A stretch of DNA of 64,000 bases, from positions 62,001 through 126,000 of the forward strand of contig JAYOLL010000002.1 in the NCBI GenBank assembly GCA_038120295.1, in the 5' to 3' direction. Positions within the stretch are counted from its first letter, which is position 1. Each line of letters starts with the position of its first letter. Shown one piece after another: positions 1 through 8,635 of the stretch. The notes under the pieces were generated by a model. The model was not told the DNA's origin. It was given only the letters and a program-made list of their open reading frames with translations, and searched no databases. The position numbers were made by a program, and so were the translations under genes. Source of the stretch: JAYOEY01 sp038120295 (GTDB lineage Bacteria > Pseudomonadota > Alphaproteobacteria > MPNO01 > UBA2964).

Positions 1-156
1 GCAGGCATCAAGCTCGGCTGGGAACGCTATATCGGGTCCAAAGGCGGTTTCGTCGGCATGGATTCGTTCGGCGCGTCCGCGCCGGCCCCAGCACTTTATG
101 AACATTTCGGTATTACCGCGCAGCATGTCGCCGACGAGGCGAAAGCGCGGCTTTAA
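1..156 (+). CDS. tkt: Transketolase, C-terminal end (partial)
   Basis: The open frame enters at base 1 and ends at TAA 154-156, encoding about 51 residues of the transketolase C-terminal domain. Recognisable segments are GWERYIGSKGGFVGMDSFG and the ending that contains ALYEHFGIT. Transketolase moves two-carbon ketol units between sugar phosphates in the pentose phosphate and Calvin-type pathways, using thiamine diphosphate. The thiamine-binding and catalytic parts lie outside the window. The next gene, gap, starts 23 bases later on the same strand, so tkt-gap-pgk is probably one central-carbon operon, an order common in alphaproteobacteria. Confidence 0.88.
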   Translation, partial: AGIKLGWERYIGSKGGFVGMDSFGASAPAPALYEHFGITAQHVADEAKARL

Positions 157-179
157 CTCAATACGAAGAAGGAAATCTC

Positions 180-1193
180 ATGGCAGCAGTCAAGGTAGCT
201 ATCAACGGGTTCGGTCGCATCGGCCGTCTGGTTCTGCGCGCGGCTTATGAATCGGGCCGCAAGGATATCGAGTTCGTGGCGATCAACGATCTCGGCAGCG
301 TCGAAGCCAATGCCCATCTCCTCCAGTACGACACCATGCACGGGACTTTCCCGGGCAAGGTCAAGGTCACCAAGACCGGCATCAATCTCGGTCGCGGCAA
401 TATCCGGGTCTTCTCGGAGCGCGATCCGGCCAATCTGCCCTGGGGCAAGCTCGGCATCGACGTGGTGATGGAATGCACCGGTATTTTCACCAAGCGCGAG
501 CAGGTCCAGGCGCATCTCGACGCCGGTGCGAAAAAGGTCCTGATCTCCGCCCCGGCGACGGGCGAGGACCTGACCGTGGTGTGCGGCGTCAATGACAAAA
601 AACTCCGCAAGAGCCACACCGTCGTTTCCAACGCGTCCTGCACGACCAACTGCCTCGCGCCGGTCGCCGCCGTGCTGAACAAGGCCATCGGTATCGAGCA
701 GGGCTATATGACAACGATCCACGCCTATACCGGCGACCAGCGGCTGCAGGACACGCTGCACCCCGACATGCGCCGCGCGCGTGCGGCGGCGCATTCGATG
801 ATCCCGACCGGCACCGGCGCGGCCAAGGCCGTGGGGCTGGTCCTGCCGGAACTCAACGGCAAGCTGGACGGCACGTCGATCCGCGTGCCGACCGCCAACG
901 TTTCCATCGTCGATCTGAAATTCACCGCCAGGCGCAAGACGACCGTCGAGGAAGTCAATGCCGCTATCGTAAAGGCGGCGGCCAGCAAGGCGTTCAAGGG
1001 AATCCTGATCACCAACGATCAGCCGCTGGTGTCGACCGACTTCAACCACAACCCGGCCAGCTCGATTTTCGACCTGACCCAGACCCAGGTGATTGACGGC
1101 AAGCTGGTGCGCGTCGCGTCCTGGTACGACAACGAATGGGGCTTCTCCAACCGCATGTCGGACACGGCGGTGCAGATGGGCAAGCTGGGCTGA
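180..1193 (+). CDS. gap: Glyceraldehyde-3-phosphate dehydrogenase, type I
   Basis: This 337-residue protein is of normal family length. It oxidises and phosphorylates glyceraldehyde-3-phosphate to 1,3-bisphosphoglycerate with NAD in the cytosol. The dinucleotide-binding motif GFGRIGR lies at residues 10-16. The catalytic cysteine is C154 in SNASCTTNC, and the base histidine is in the TIHAYTGD segment. The C-terminus has the usual WYDNEWGFSNRM. The ATG is preceded by an AGAAGGAA ribosome site about 6 bases upstream. The gene sits between tkt and pgk, as expected for a glycolytic or gluconeogenic operon. Confidence 0.97.
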   Translation: MAAVKVAINGFGRIGRLVLRAAYESGRKDIEFVAINDLGSVEANAHLLQYDTMHGTFPGKVKVTKTGINLGRGNIRVFSERDPANLPWGKLGIDVVMECTGIFTKREQVQAHLDAGAKKVLISAPATGEDLTVVCGVNDKKLRKSHTVVSNASCTTNCLAPVAAVLNKAIGIEQGYMTTIHAYTGDQRLQDTLHPDMRRARAAAHSMIPTGTGAAKAVGLVLPELNGKLDGTSIRVPTANVSIVDLKFTARRKTTVEEVNAAIVKAAASKAFKGILITNDQPLVSTDFNHNPASSIFDLTQTQVIDGKLVRVASWYDNEWGFSNRMSDTAVQMGKLG

Positions 1194-1221
1194 TCGCTCC
1201 GCGCGACTGGTCTGACCGAAG

Positions 1222-2433
1222 ATGGCGGCATTCTTCACGCTAGATAGCTTGCCCGCGCTAAAGAACGGCGCGGGTAAGACCGTGCTCTTGCGCGGCGATC
1301 TCAACGTGCCGATGGCGGACGGAAAGGTCTCGGATGCGACCCGCATCGAAAGGCTCGTTCCCACCATCGCGGACCTTGCGGCGAAGGGGTGCCGGGTTGT
1401 CGTAATGTCGCATTTCGACCGCCCCAAGGGGAAGGTCGTTCCTGAAATGTCGCTCAAGCCGCTGGTGGGTCCGCTAACGGACGCGCTGGACGGCAAGCCG
1501 GTCGCCTTCGCCGAAGATTGTATCGGCGAGGCGGCGCAGACCGTTATCGACGGGCTGGCGGACGGCGAGGTCGCTTTGCTGGAAAATCTTCGGTTCCACG
1601 CGGGCGAAGAAGCCAACGATCCTGACTTCATCAAGGCGCTGGCCGCGCTCGGCGACGTCTATGTCAGCGATGCGTTTTCGGCAGCACACCGGGCGCATGC
1701 CTCGACAGAAGGGCTCGCCCATGTGCTGCCGGCGGCGGCCGGTCGACTGATGCAGGCGGAACTGGAGGCGCTCGAAGGTGCGCTCGGCAATCCGGCGCGG
1801 CCCGTGATGGCGGTGGTCGGCGGTTCCAAGGTTTCGACCAAGCTTGCGGTGCTGACCAACCTGGTCGACCGGGTCGACCGGCTGGTGATCGGCGGTGCGA
1901 TGGCCAACACGTTTCTGCATGCGCTCGGCACCGATGTCGGCGCGTCGCTGTGCGAAGCCGACATGGCGGATACCGCCCGTGCGGTGATGGCGAGGGCCGA
2001 CGAAGCCGGTTGCGAGGTGATGCTGCCGTCGGACGTGATGGTCGCGGAAAAGCTGGAAGCCAATATTGAAACCCGGGCGGTTCGGACTGCTGGCGTCCCG
2101 GTAGGGCAGATGATCCTCGATATAGGGCCGGACAGTGCGGAGGCTCTCGCCGCGGCGCTGAAAGACTGCAAGACGGTTCTGTGGAACGGCCCGCTCGGCG
2201 CGTTCGAATTCAAGCCTTTCGACGCGGGCACCAACATCGTGGCCCGCGCGGCTGCGAGGCTGACCCAGGACGGATCGCTGCTGTCGGTCGCGGGCGGCGG
2301 CGACACCGTCGCGGCGCTGGCCGCCGCCGGCGTGCTGGAGAAATTCTCCTACGTTTCTACCGCTGGCGGCGCGTTCCTCGAATGGCTCGAAGGCAAGGAA
2401 CTCCCAGGCGTCGCCGCGCTGATGCAGGCTTAG
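1222..2433 (+). CDS. pgk: Phosphoglycerate kinase
   Basis: This 403-residue protein transfers the acyl phosphate of 1,3-bisphosphoglycerate to ADP, the step after gap. Seen directly: the N-terminal substrate-binding segment VLLRGDLNVPM, the SHFDRPKG segment, and the C-terminal nucleotide-binding segment WNGPLGAFE followed by a glycine-rich GGGDTVAA loop. The start codon lies 28 bases after the gap stop. The 3' end faces the next gene, which is on the other strand, with only four bases between stops. There is therefore no room for a dedicated terminator outside coding sequence. Confidence 0.97.
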   Translation: MAAFFTLDSLPALKNGAGKTVLLRGDLNVPMADGKVSDATRIERLVPTIADLAAKGCRVVVMSHFDRPKGKVVPEMSLKPLVGPLTDALDGKPVAFAEDCIGEAAQTVIDGLADGEVALLENLRFHAGEEANDPDFIKALAALGDVYVSDAFSAAHRAHASTEGLAHVLPAAAGRLMQAELEALEGALGNPARPVMAVVGGSKVSTKLAVLTNLVDRVDRLVIGGAMANTFLHALGTDVGASLCEADMADTARAVMARADEAGCEVMLPSDVMVAEKLEANIETRAVRTAGVPVGQMILDIGPDSAEALAAALKDCKTVLWNGPLGAFEFKPFDAGTNIVARAAARLTQDGSLLSVAGGGDTVAALAAAGVLEKFSYVSTAGGAFLEWLEGKELPGVAALMQA

Positions 2434-2437
2434 GGTT

Positions 2438-3172
2438 TCAGGCCGCCAGCCGCTTCGCCCGTCTTTCGATAAACCGTTCGACCTCTTCCGTCGTCATCGG
2501 CTCGCGGAACATCTCGTTCCGCATCCAGACGCGCTGCAGGCTGCAATCGACGATGGCCGTTTTCATTTCGGCCATCTGTTTCCTGTTCCCGACGAGCCCG
2601 GCGGCGATTTTCGCCTGCTCCAGATAGTGATCCTTCTCATCTTCCCAGATCACGTGCATTGCCCTGGCTGTCATCCGGTTAAGCTCGTTGCCCTTGAGCC
2701 CCTTGCCGACGCGGAACAGCGCCGTGCCGCCGCCTTCGGTCAGCCCCACGGCCGCCTTGCCGATGACCCCGCCTTTGGTGACGTATTTCCGGCGGATATC
2801 GCCGAGCTTCTTTTCCTGCGGCAGCTGTTTCAGGTCGCGCTTTGTCAGCTTGCGGCCCTGGACATATTCGAGGATATCCGCCAGCAGCACGAAATGCCGG
2901 TATTCGGAGACCAGCTGGTCCAGCAGAAACAGGTAATCGTGCCGGTCGATGGTGCGCCCGACCTTCGGGTACATGTCGACTGCCTTCGACAGCTCGCGGT
3001 GCAGACCGTTGAAGAATCCGTCGACGGGGTTGAGTTCCTTCCAGAGCTGGGCACGCAGGTAAAAGGCGTGATCCTCTTTTGTCGCGGTCCTGTAAAACCG
3101 CTTCGCGATTTCCGCTTCCGCGTCCCAGTAGGGGCTCGCGGTGTCGATCAGCTCCTGCATCTTATCGGCCAT
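2438..3172 (-). CDS. Uncharacterised helical protein with two ExxH motifs (possible ferritin-like)
   Basis: I do not recognise this 244-residue protein as a named family. It looks soluble and mostly helical, with no signal peptide or membrane segment. It contains two ExxH motifs, E90-Y-R-H93 and E179-K-D-H182. A further glutamate, E60, lies about 30 residues before the first, a spacing like that of diiron ferritin-like four-helix bundles, so a metal-binding role is possible but is inference. A glycine-rich stretch around residues 134-160 interrupts the helical pattern. The ATG has an AAAGGAG site about 10 bases upstream. It diverges from the flavoprotein gene across only 50 bases. Confidence 0.6.
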   Translation of the reverse strand: MADKMQELIDTASPYWDAEAEIAKRFYRTATKEDHAFYLRAQLWKELNPVDGFFNGLHRELSKAVDMYPKVGRTIDRHDYLFLLDQLVSEYRHFVLLADILEYVQGRKLTKRDLKQLPQEKKLGDIRRKYVTKGGVIGKAAVGLTEGGGTALFRVGKGLKGNELNRMTARAMHVIWEDEKDHYLEQAKIAAGLVGNRKQMAEMKTAIVDCSLQRVWMRNEMFREPMTTEEVERFIERRAKRLAA

Positions 3173-3222
3173 TGTGCCTGCGCTCCTTTCGGTTAGATTG
3201 GATTGGAAAGGAGATACTACAC

Positions 3223-4941
3223 ATGACCATGCGCGTGAAGACTGACGTGTTCATTGTCGGCGCCGGCGGGGCCGGGATGTATGCAGCCGTGTCGGCTGCG
3301 CGCGAAGGCGCGGATGTAATACTGGCCGACAAGAGCCTGATCAGCCGGGGCGGATCCACCATTATGGCGCAGATGACGACGGCGGCTGCCGTCGGGCATG
3401 AGGAGCCTGATCACTGGACGCATCATCTGGCCGATACGATCGAGGCCGGGCGCGGGCTCTGCAATGAAGAGCTCAGCGCCATCCTGTGCGAGGAAGCGGT
3501 CGACCGCATCCTCGAAATGGACGAATGGAAGGTCGGCTGGGCGCGCAAGGACGGGCGCATGACGCAGGTCATGGCGCCGGGCCATCAGGTCAAGCGCTGC
3601 TGTTATGTCGATTTCCTCAACACCGGGCCTGCCGTCGCTCGCGCACTCCGCGGCGAGGTGGCGCAGCGCGACGGCATCAGACGCGCCAGCGGTCTCTGCG
3701 TCGTCGACGTGGTCGTAAAGGACGGGCAGGTCGCGGGAGCGGTCGCCTTCGACGTCGAATCCGGCGAAACGGTCATCGTCGAAAGCCCGACCGTGATCCT
3801 CGCCGCCGGCGGGCTGACCCGGCTGTACCAGCGCAATTCCGCCTCCCTGAACATGGGCGGCGACGCCTACGCGCTGGCGCTGCGCGCAGGCGCTGCGCTG
3901 ATCGATATGGAGTTCGTGCAGTTCTTCCCCATCGGACACCTGGCGCCGCGGCTGGTCGGGATGGACCCGATCATGTGGGACCCGTTCCGCTACAAGCTAG
4001 GCGGGCGGCTGCTCAACGGCGATATGGAAGAGTTCATCGAGAGTTACGGCGAGCAGGACGGCGGCGTCTATACCGTCAAGCGCGATGTCGCCTCCTATGC
4101 AATCATCAAGGAAGTCGAGGCAGGGCGCGGGTCGCCGCATGGCGGCGCATGGCTCAGCTTCGAGCACATCCCCGAGGACCATCTGAAGGAAGCGTTCGGC
4201 CCGGTCATCGGCAAGCTCGCCAGGAACAATATCGACCTGACAAAGCAGCCGATCGAGGTTTCGCCGATCGCGCACTACCATATGGGCGGCATCCGTGTGG
4301 ATGCGCAGATGCGCACCGATGTGCCCGGCCTGTTCGCAGCAGGCGAGGCGGTCGGCGGCGCGAACGGGGCCAACAGGCTGTCGGGAAATGCAATTCCCGA
4401 AGCTTTCGTCTTCGGCGATCGCGCCGGCCGGTTCGCTGCGTCCCACAAGGGCTCGCACGCAGGCGTGACGGATGCCGAGGCGGAAGCCGTGATGGCGCAG
4501 GCGAAACCGGCCATGACGGCGAAGAAGAAACCTGACGGCGGCGCGATGGCGCTGATGCGCGACCTTCAGAAGACAATGTGGGAAGAGGTCGGTCTGATCC
4601 GGACGGCGGAGACCATCGAGAGCGCGCTCGGAAAGTTGCGGTCGATGCGCTCGGACGCGTTGCCGCAGATCGCTGTCGAGGCCGATACGCCCTTCAACCA
4701 GGCGCTTCAGGACTGGTGCGATGTCAGGAACGGGCTCCTGTGCGCGGAATCGGTTGTGCTCTCCGCATCGAACCGCAAGGAGAGCCGCGGCGCGCATCAG
4801 ATGGAGGACATTCCCGAAACGTCGCCCGAGTTCGAAAAGAACCAGGTCATCACCATGAAGGACGGCGAACTGCATTCCGGGTGGCAGGATGTGAAACGGA
4901 TTTCCTATACGCTGGAAGAAAAGAAGGCGGCTGTACTGTGA
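3223..4941 (+). CDS. FAD-dependent fumarate reductase/succinate dehydrogenase-like flavoprotein (non-canonical)
   Basis: This 572-residue member of the FrdA/SdhA/aspartate oxidase flavoprotein family has an N-terminal FAD motif VGAGGAGMYAA at residues 12-22 and a C-terminal RKESRGAH segment. It differs from SdhA at key places. The histidine that bonds covalently to FAD in SdhA (RSHT) is replaced by R42-G-G-S. The substrate-contacting QFHPTG segment reads QFFPIG, with F235 in the histidine position. HYHMGG is retained. It may therefore hold FAD non-covalently and act on another substrate. The 3223 start was chosen for the AAAGGAG site upstream. The partner iron-sulfur gene overlaps by four bases (GTGA). 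Confidence 0.85.
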   Translation: MTMRVKTDVFIVGAGGAGMYAAVSAAREGADVILADKSLISRGGSTIMAQMTTAAAVGHEEPDHWTHHLADTIEAGRGLCNEELSAILCEEAVDRILEMDEWKVGWARKDGRMTQVMAPGHQVKRCCYVDFLNTGPAVARALRGEVAQRDGIRRASGLCVVDVVVKDGQVAGAVAFDVESGETVIVESPTVILAAGGLTRLYQRNSASLNMGGDAYALALRAGAALIDMEFVQFFPIGHLAPRLVGMDPIMWDPFRYKLGGRLLNGDMEEFIESYGEQDGGVYTVKRDVASYAIIKEVEAGRGSPHGGAWLSFEHIPEDHLKEAFGPVIGKLARNNIDLTKQPIEVSPIAHYHMGGIRVDAQMRTDVPGLFAAGEAVGGANGANRLSGNAIPEAFVFGDRAGRFAASHKGSHAGVTDAEAEAVMAQAKPAMTAKKKPDGGAMALMRDLQKTMWEEVGLIRTAETIESALGKLRSMRSDALPQIAVEADTPFNQALQDWCDVRNGLLCAESVVLSASNRKESRGAHQMEDIPETSPEFEKNQVITMKDGELHSGWQDVKRISYTLEEKKAAVL

Positions 4942-5303
4942 GCGATACCGATCTGACTGGAACCAACAGAATGACTTTGCGCGTCGCGCGCGGCGCCGAC
5001 AGGGAGGACCGTCGCTACGACGAATTCGAGGTGCCGTACGAGGACGGCGCCTCTGTGCTCGACGCGCTGGTGTGGATCCGCACCAACTGCGACGACACGA
5101 TCGCGTTCCGCTATTCCTGCATCAACGCCAATGCCTGCAAGGAATGCATGCTGCTGGTCGACGGCAAGATCGACTATGCCTGCACCGCGCGGCTGGGTGA
5201 CGGCACGATGACGCTCGATCCGCTGGCCAACAAGCGGCTGATCCGCGACCTGGTGACCGATATCGTGCCGCCGAAAGAACGCCTTGACGCCGATAGCGAC
5301 TGA
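4938..5303 (+). CDS. Short 2Fe-2S ferredoxin-type partner of the flavoprotein
   Basis: This 121-residue protein starts at GTG 4938, overlapping the flavoprotein stop, so the two are translationally coupled. It matches only the N-terminal plant-type 2Fe-2S domain of SdhB/FrdB. Four cysteines occur in CINANACKEC followed by 11 residues and another cysteine. The first spacing is five residues rather than the usual four of SdhB. The C-terminal domain that carries the 4Fe-4S and 3Fe-4S clusters is absent, and no membrane anchor gene follows. It probably passes electrons between the flavoprotein and a soluble partner. The electron acceptor is unknown. Confidence 0.8.
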   Translation: MSDTDLTGTNRMTLRVARGADREDRRYDEFEVPYEDGASVLDALVWIRTNCDDTIAFRYSCINANACKECMLLVDGKIDYACTARLGDGTMTLDPLANKRLIRDLVTDIVPPKERLDADSD

Positions 5304-5352
5304 CCTAAATCAAACGAAAATATTCTCAAGATCCGGAGGGAGACTTCGCACC

Positions 5353-6204
5353 ATGAGCTACACGCCGCCCAAGGTCTGGAAATGGGTCCAGGCGACTGAA
5401 GGTGTCTTCGCCGCCACAAACCGTCCGATTGCCGGCCCGACGCATGAAAAGGAACTGCCGGTCGGCAAGCACCCGCTACAGCTATACTCGCTGGGGACGC
5501 CCAACGGTGTGAAGGTTACCGTCATGCTGGAAGAGCTTCTCGCGGCAGGGCACAGCGGCGCCGAATACGACGCCTGGCTGATCCAGATCCGCGAGGGAGA
5601 CCAGTTCGGCAGCGGGTTCGTTTCGGTAAATCCGAACTCGAAGATTCCGGCTCTGATGGATCATTCGACACCGAAACCGACGCGGGTGTTCGAATCCGGC
5701 GCGATTCTGCTTTATCTCGCCGAGAAATTCGACGCCTTCATGCCGTCGGATCCGGCCAACCGGGCGGAGATGCTGTCCTGGCTGTTCTGGCAGATGGGGA
5801 GCGCCCCCTATGTCGGCGGCGGGTTCGGCCATTTCTATCATTACGCCACCGAGAAGATCGAATACGCCATCGAACGCTTCACGATGGAAACCAAGCGCCA
5901 GCTCGACGTACTCGACCGGCATCTCGCCGACAACCGCTATATGTGCGGTGACGAATACACCATCGCCGACATGGCGATCTGGCCCTGGTATGGCGGGTTG
6001 CTGCTAAACCGCCAGTACAATGCGGCCGAGTTCCTCGAAGCCGAGAGCTACACAAACGCCATGCGCTGGACCAGAGAGCTCGATGCGCGCGAACCCGTCA
6101 TCCGCGGGCGTATGGTCAATCGCCACAGCGCCGAACCGCACGAGCGTCTGCTCGAACGCCACGACGCGTCGGACTTCGACACTCTGCCGCCGAAGGAGGG
6201 GTAG
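5353..6204 (+). CDS. yghU: Glutathione S-transferase, YghU-like
   Basis: This 283-residue protein has the long N-terminal lead and thioredoxin-like domain of the YghU/YfcG group, which shows disulfide-bond reductase activity with glutathione. The segments LYSLGTPNGVKVTVMLEEL (about residues 44-62) and NPNSKIPALMD form the glutathione-binding fold. The helical C-terminal domain includes the characteristic MGSAPYVGGGFGHF stretch. The ATG at 5353 has a strong GGAGGGAG site at 5335-5342. An upstream extension of the frame lacks such a site and overlaps the preceding gene. It follows the 2Fe-2S gene by 49 bases and may share its transcript. Confidence 0.88.
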   Translation: MSYTPPKVWKWVQATEGVFAATNRPIAGPTHEKELPVGKHPLQLYSLGTPNGVKVTVMLEELLAAGHSGAEYDAWLIQIREGDQFGSGFVSVNPNSKIPALMDHSTPKPTRVFESGAILLYLAEKFDAFMPSDPANRAEMLSWLFWQMGSAPYVGGGFGHFYHYATEKIEYAIERFTMETKRQLDVLDRHLADNRYMCGDEYTIADMAIWPWYGGLLLNRQYNAAEFLEAESYTNAMRWTRELDAREPVIRGRMVNRHSAEPHERLLERHDASDFDTLPPKEG

Positions 6205-6209
6205 TGCGG

Positions 6210-8546
6210 TCAGGCTGCCTTCGCGGCCGCGACCAGCTCCACGATCCGGGCCGGGGTTATCGGCGCTTCGGCGATACGGACGCCGAACGGGCTGAGCGCG
6301 TCCTCGATGGCGGACACGACTGCTGCGGCAGCCGGGACGGTCGATCCTTCGCCGGCGCCCTTGACACCCAGCGGGTTCAGAGGAGACGGGCTCTCCAGAA
6401 ACTGGATGTCGAAGCTGGGCATTTCCGGCGCTGTCGGCAACAGGTACTCGCCGAAATTGGTGGTCACCGGGTTGGCGTCTTCGTCATAGCCCATCCATTC
6501 GAACAGCGCGTTGCCGACGCCGTGCGCCGCGCCGCCCTGGATCTGGCCGGTGACGATCATCGGGTTAATCAGCACGCCGGAATCGTGGACGATCGCGTAG
6601 TTGCGGAATTCGACGCCACCGGTTTCCGGGTCGACATCGACTTCCACGACGTGGCAGCCATAGCAGTAGCATAGCGGGTCGGTCAGGAAGTTCTGGGTCG
6701 ATTCCAGCCCCGGCGTGATCCCGCCCGGCAGCGAATAGCCCGGCGTACCCGCGACGGCATGCGCGATCTTCCCCAGCGGGACCTTCATGTCCGGCACGCC
6801 CTTGACGCGGACTTCCATACCGTCGATTTCGAGATCCTCCTCGGAGGCCTCCAGCATGTTGGCGGCGATCTTCAGAACCTTCTCGCGGACTTCCTTTGCC
6901 GCGATATGGGCCGACGAGCCGGCGGTGATTGTCTGACGGCTGCCGAACCCGCCCATCCCCATCGGGATAGGGCCGGAGTCGCCCGCGACCACGTCAATAT
7001 TCGACATGTCGCCGCCAAGCTGTTCGGCCACCACCTGCGCCATCATGGTATGGGTCGACTGTCCCATCGGCGCAGCGCCGGTATAGACGGAAATCCTGCC
7101 CGAGGTGCCGATGCGCACCGTGGCGGTTTCGAACGGACCGCGCCCGGTCCCTTTCACGCCGAATGCGACGCCGATCCCGAGATAGCGACCTTCGGCGCGG
7201 GCCGCCTCCTGCCTGGCCTTGAAGTCGGCATAGCCCGCCGCGTCCAGCGCCATCTTCGTCGCCTTGGGGAAATCGCCCGAATCGTATGTGATATTGACGC
7301 CCGCGCGGGTCTTGAGGGGCTTCTTGTAGGGCATTTCCTCGCCCCGGATCATGTTGCGGTCGCGGATCTCCGCCCGGTCGATGCCAAGCTCGCGCGCTGC
7401 CCGATCCATGAGGCGTTCCATCACGAACGTGCCCTGCGGATGGCTGGCGCCCCGCACCGGCGCGCACGGCACCATGTTGGTGAAGACCAGCGTCTGCTTC
7501 AGCCAGTAGTTTGGTACCTTGTAGGGTCCGGGAATGCAGGTCGCAGCGTTATAGGGCAGGGTGATGCCCTGCGCCGTATAGGCGCCGTGATCGTGGATCA
7601 GCGTGCCGCGTACGCCCTGGATAATGCCGTTATCGTCGACGGCGATCTCGGCTTCCCAGTACTGGTCGCGTTCCTGTACGGCGGAGACGAAATGCTCGCG
7701 GCGGTCTTCGGCCCATTTAACCGGGCGGCCGCACAGGCGCGACGCCAGCGCAACCACTGCTTCCTCTGAATAGAACAGGAATTTCGGACCGAATCCGCCG
7801 CCTACGTCCGGCGTAATGACGCGGAGATAGCCCTCGTCCCTGCCGAGAAGATGCACGATGAAGCCGTGAACCAGGTTGGGCATCTGGGTCGAAGTCCAGA
7901 GCGTGATGCTGTCCTTGACCTCCTCATACCGTGCGACCGCACCGCGGCACTCGATGGGATGGCCGCTGCCGCGATGCTGCCAGATTTCCTCGCGGAATAC
8001 GTGGGGGGCCGAAGCGAAGGCGGTTTCCGCATCACCGTATTCCTGCAGCATCTCCATCATCACGTTGCTGTCGGACCCTGCGACCGCTTTCGGCGCGTCG
8101 GGTTCAAGAGCCGCCTTGCAGTCGCCCACGGCGGGCAAGGGGTCAAAATCCATCTCGACCAGCGCAGCGGCGTCTTCGGCGATATGACGGGTCTCTGCGA
8201 TAACGATGGCGACGCATTCGCCGGCATACATTGCCTCGTCCTTGACCAGAACGAACGGCCCTGCGTTTTCTGCATTGGGAACGCCGCTTGGAAACTCGAC
8301 CGGCAGCCGGTCCTGGGTCAAATGCGGGCGCAGGTCGTTGAACCCGTACACGGCGATAACGCCGTCCATGGCCTCTGCGGCGCTCTTGTCGATGCCGTTG
8401 AGCCGTGCGTGGGCGAACGGGCTCCGGACGAAAGCGGCATGCGCCATGTTCGGCAGGCGGATATCGTCGATAAACCTGCCCTGTCCGCGCAGCAGGCGCG
8501 GGTCTTCGACTCTCTTCACCCGGCCGCCAAAAATCTTTTCCGTCAT
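6210..8546 (-). CDS. Xanthine dehydrogenase/CO dehydrogenase family molybdopterin-binding large subunit, unpaired
   Basis: This 778-residue protein is a large subunit of the molybdenum hydroxylase family (CoxL-like). Visible are DPRLLRGQGRFIDD at the N-terminus, the molybdopterin segment VGGGFGPKF, and near the C-terminus GVKGAGEGS with the catalytic glutamate. The active-site loop reads APVRGASHPQ. This is not the AYRCSFR of true (form I) CO dehydrogenase, so CO oxidation is unlikely and the substrate is open. The FAD (CoxM) and 2Fe-2S (CoxS) subunits normally encoded beside it are missing here. The start at 8546 aligns with the family; the longer open frame adds an unrelated lead. Confidence 0.87.
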   Translation of the reverse strand: MTEKIFGGRVKRVEDPRLLRGQGRFIDDIRLPNMAHAAFVRSPFAHARLNGIDKSAAEAMDGVIAVYGFNDLRPHLTQDRLPVEFPSGVPNAENAGPFVLVKDEAMYAGECVAIVIAETRHIAEDAAALVEMDFDPLPAVGDCKAALEPDAPKAVAGSDSNVMMEMLQEYGDAETAFASAPHVFREEIWQHRGSGHPIECRGAVARYEEVKDSITLWTSTQMPNLVHGFIVHLLGRDEGYLRVITPDVGGGFGPKFLFYSEEAVVALASRLCGRPVKWAEDRREHFVSAVQERDQYWEAEIAVDDNGIIQGVRGTLIHDHGAYTAQGITLPYNAATCIPGPYKVPNYWLKQTLVFTNMVPCAPVRGASHPQGTFVMERLMDRAARELGIDRAEIRDRNMIRGEEMPYKKPLKTRAGVNITYDSGDFPKATKMALDAAGYADFKARQEAARAEGRYLGIGVAFGVKGTGRGPFETATVRIGTSGRISVYTGAAPMGQSTHTMMAQVVAEQLGGDMSNIDVVAGDSGPIPMGMGGFGSRQTITAGSSAHIAAKEVREKVLKIAANMLEASEEDLEIDGMEVRVKGVPDMKVPLGKIAHAVAGTPGYSLPGGITPGLESTQNFLTDPLCYCYGCHVVEVDVDPETGGVEFRNYAIVHDSGVLINPMIVTGQIQGGAAHGVGNALFEWMGYDEDANPVTTNFGEYLLPTAPEMPSFDIQFLESPSPLNPLGVKGAGEGSTVPAAAAVVSAIEDALSPFGVRIAEAPITPARIVELVAAAKAA

Positions 8547-8635
8547 GATTGCCCCGAACTGCGTTCTCGTTTCGCAGCCTGTTGTACCGCTACCGTCGCG
8601 GGCGGTGCAATGCATGAGGGAAAGAAATGGGCCGG

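Noticed and set aside
153..1634. Very long minus-strand frame opposite gap and pgk
   Set aside because: Mirror frame of high-GC coding sequence; gap and pgk on the plus strand are unambiguous.
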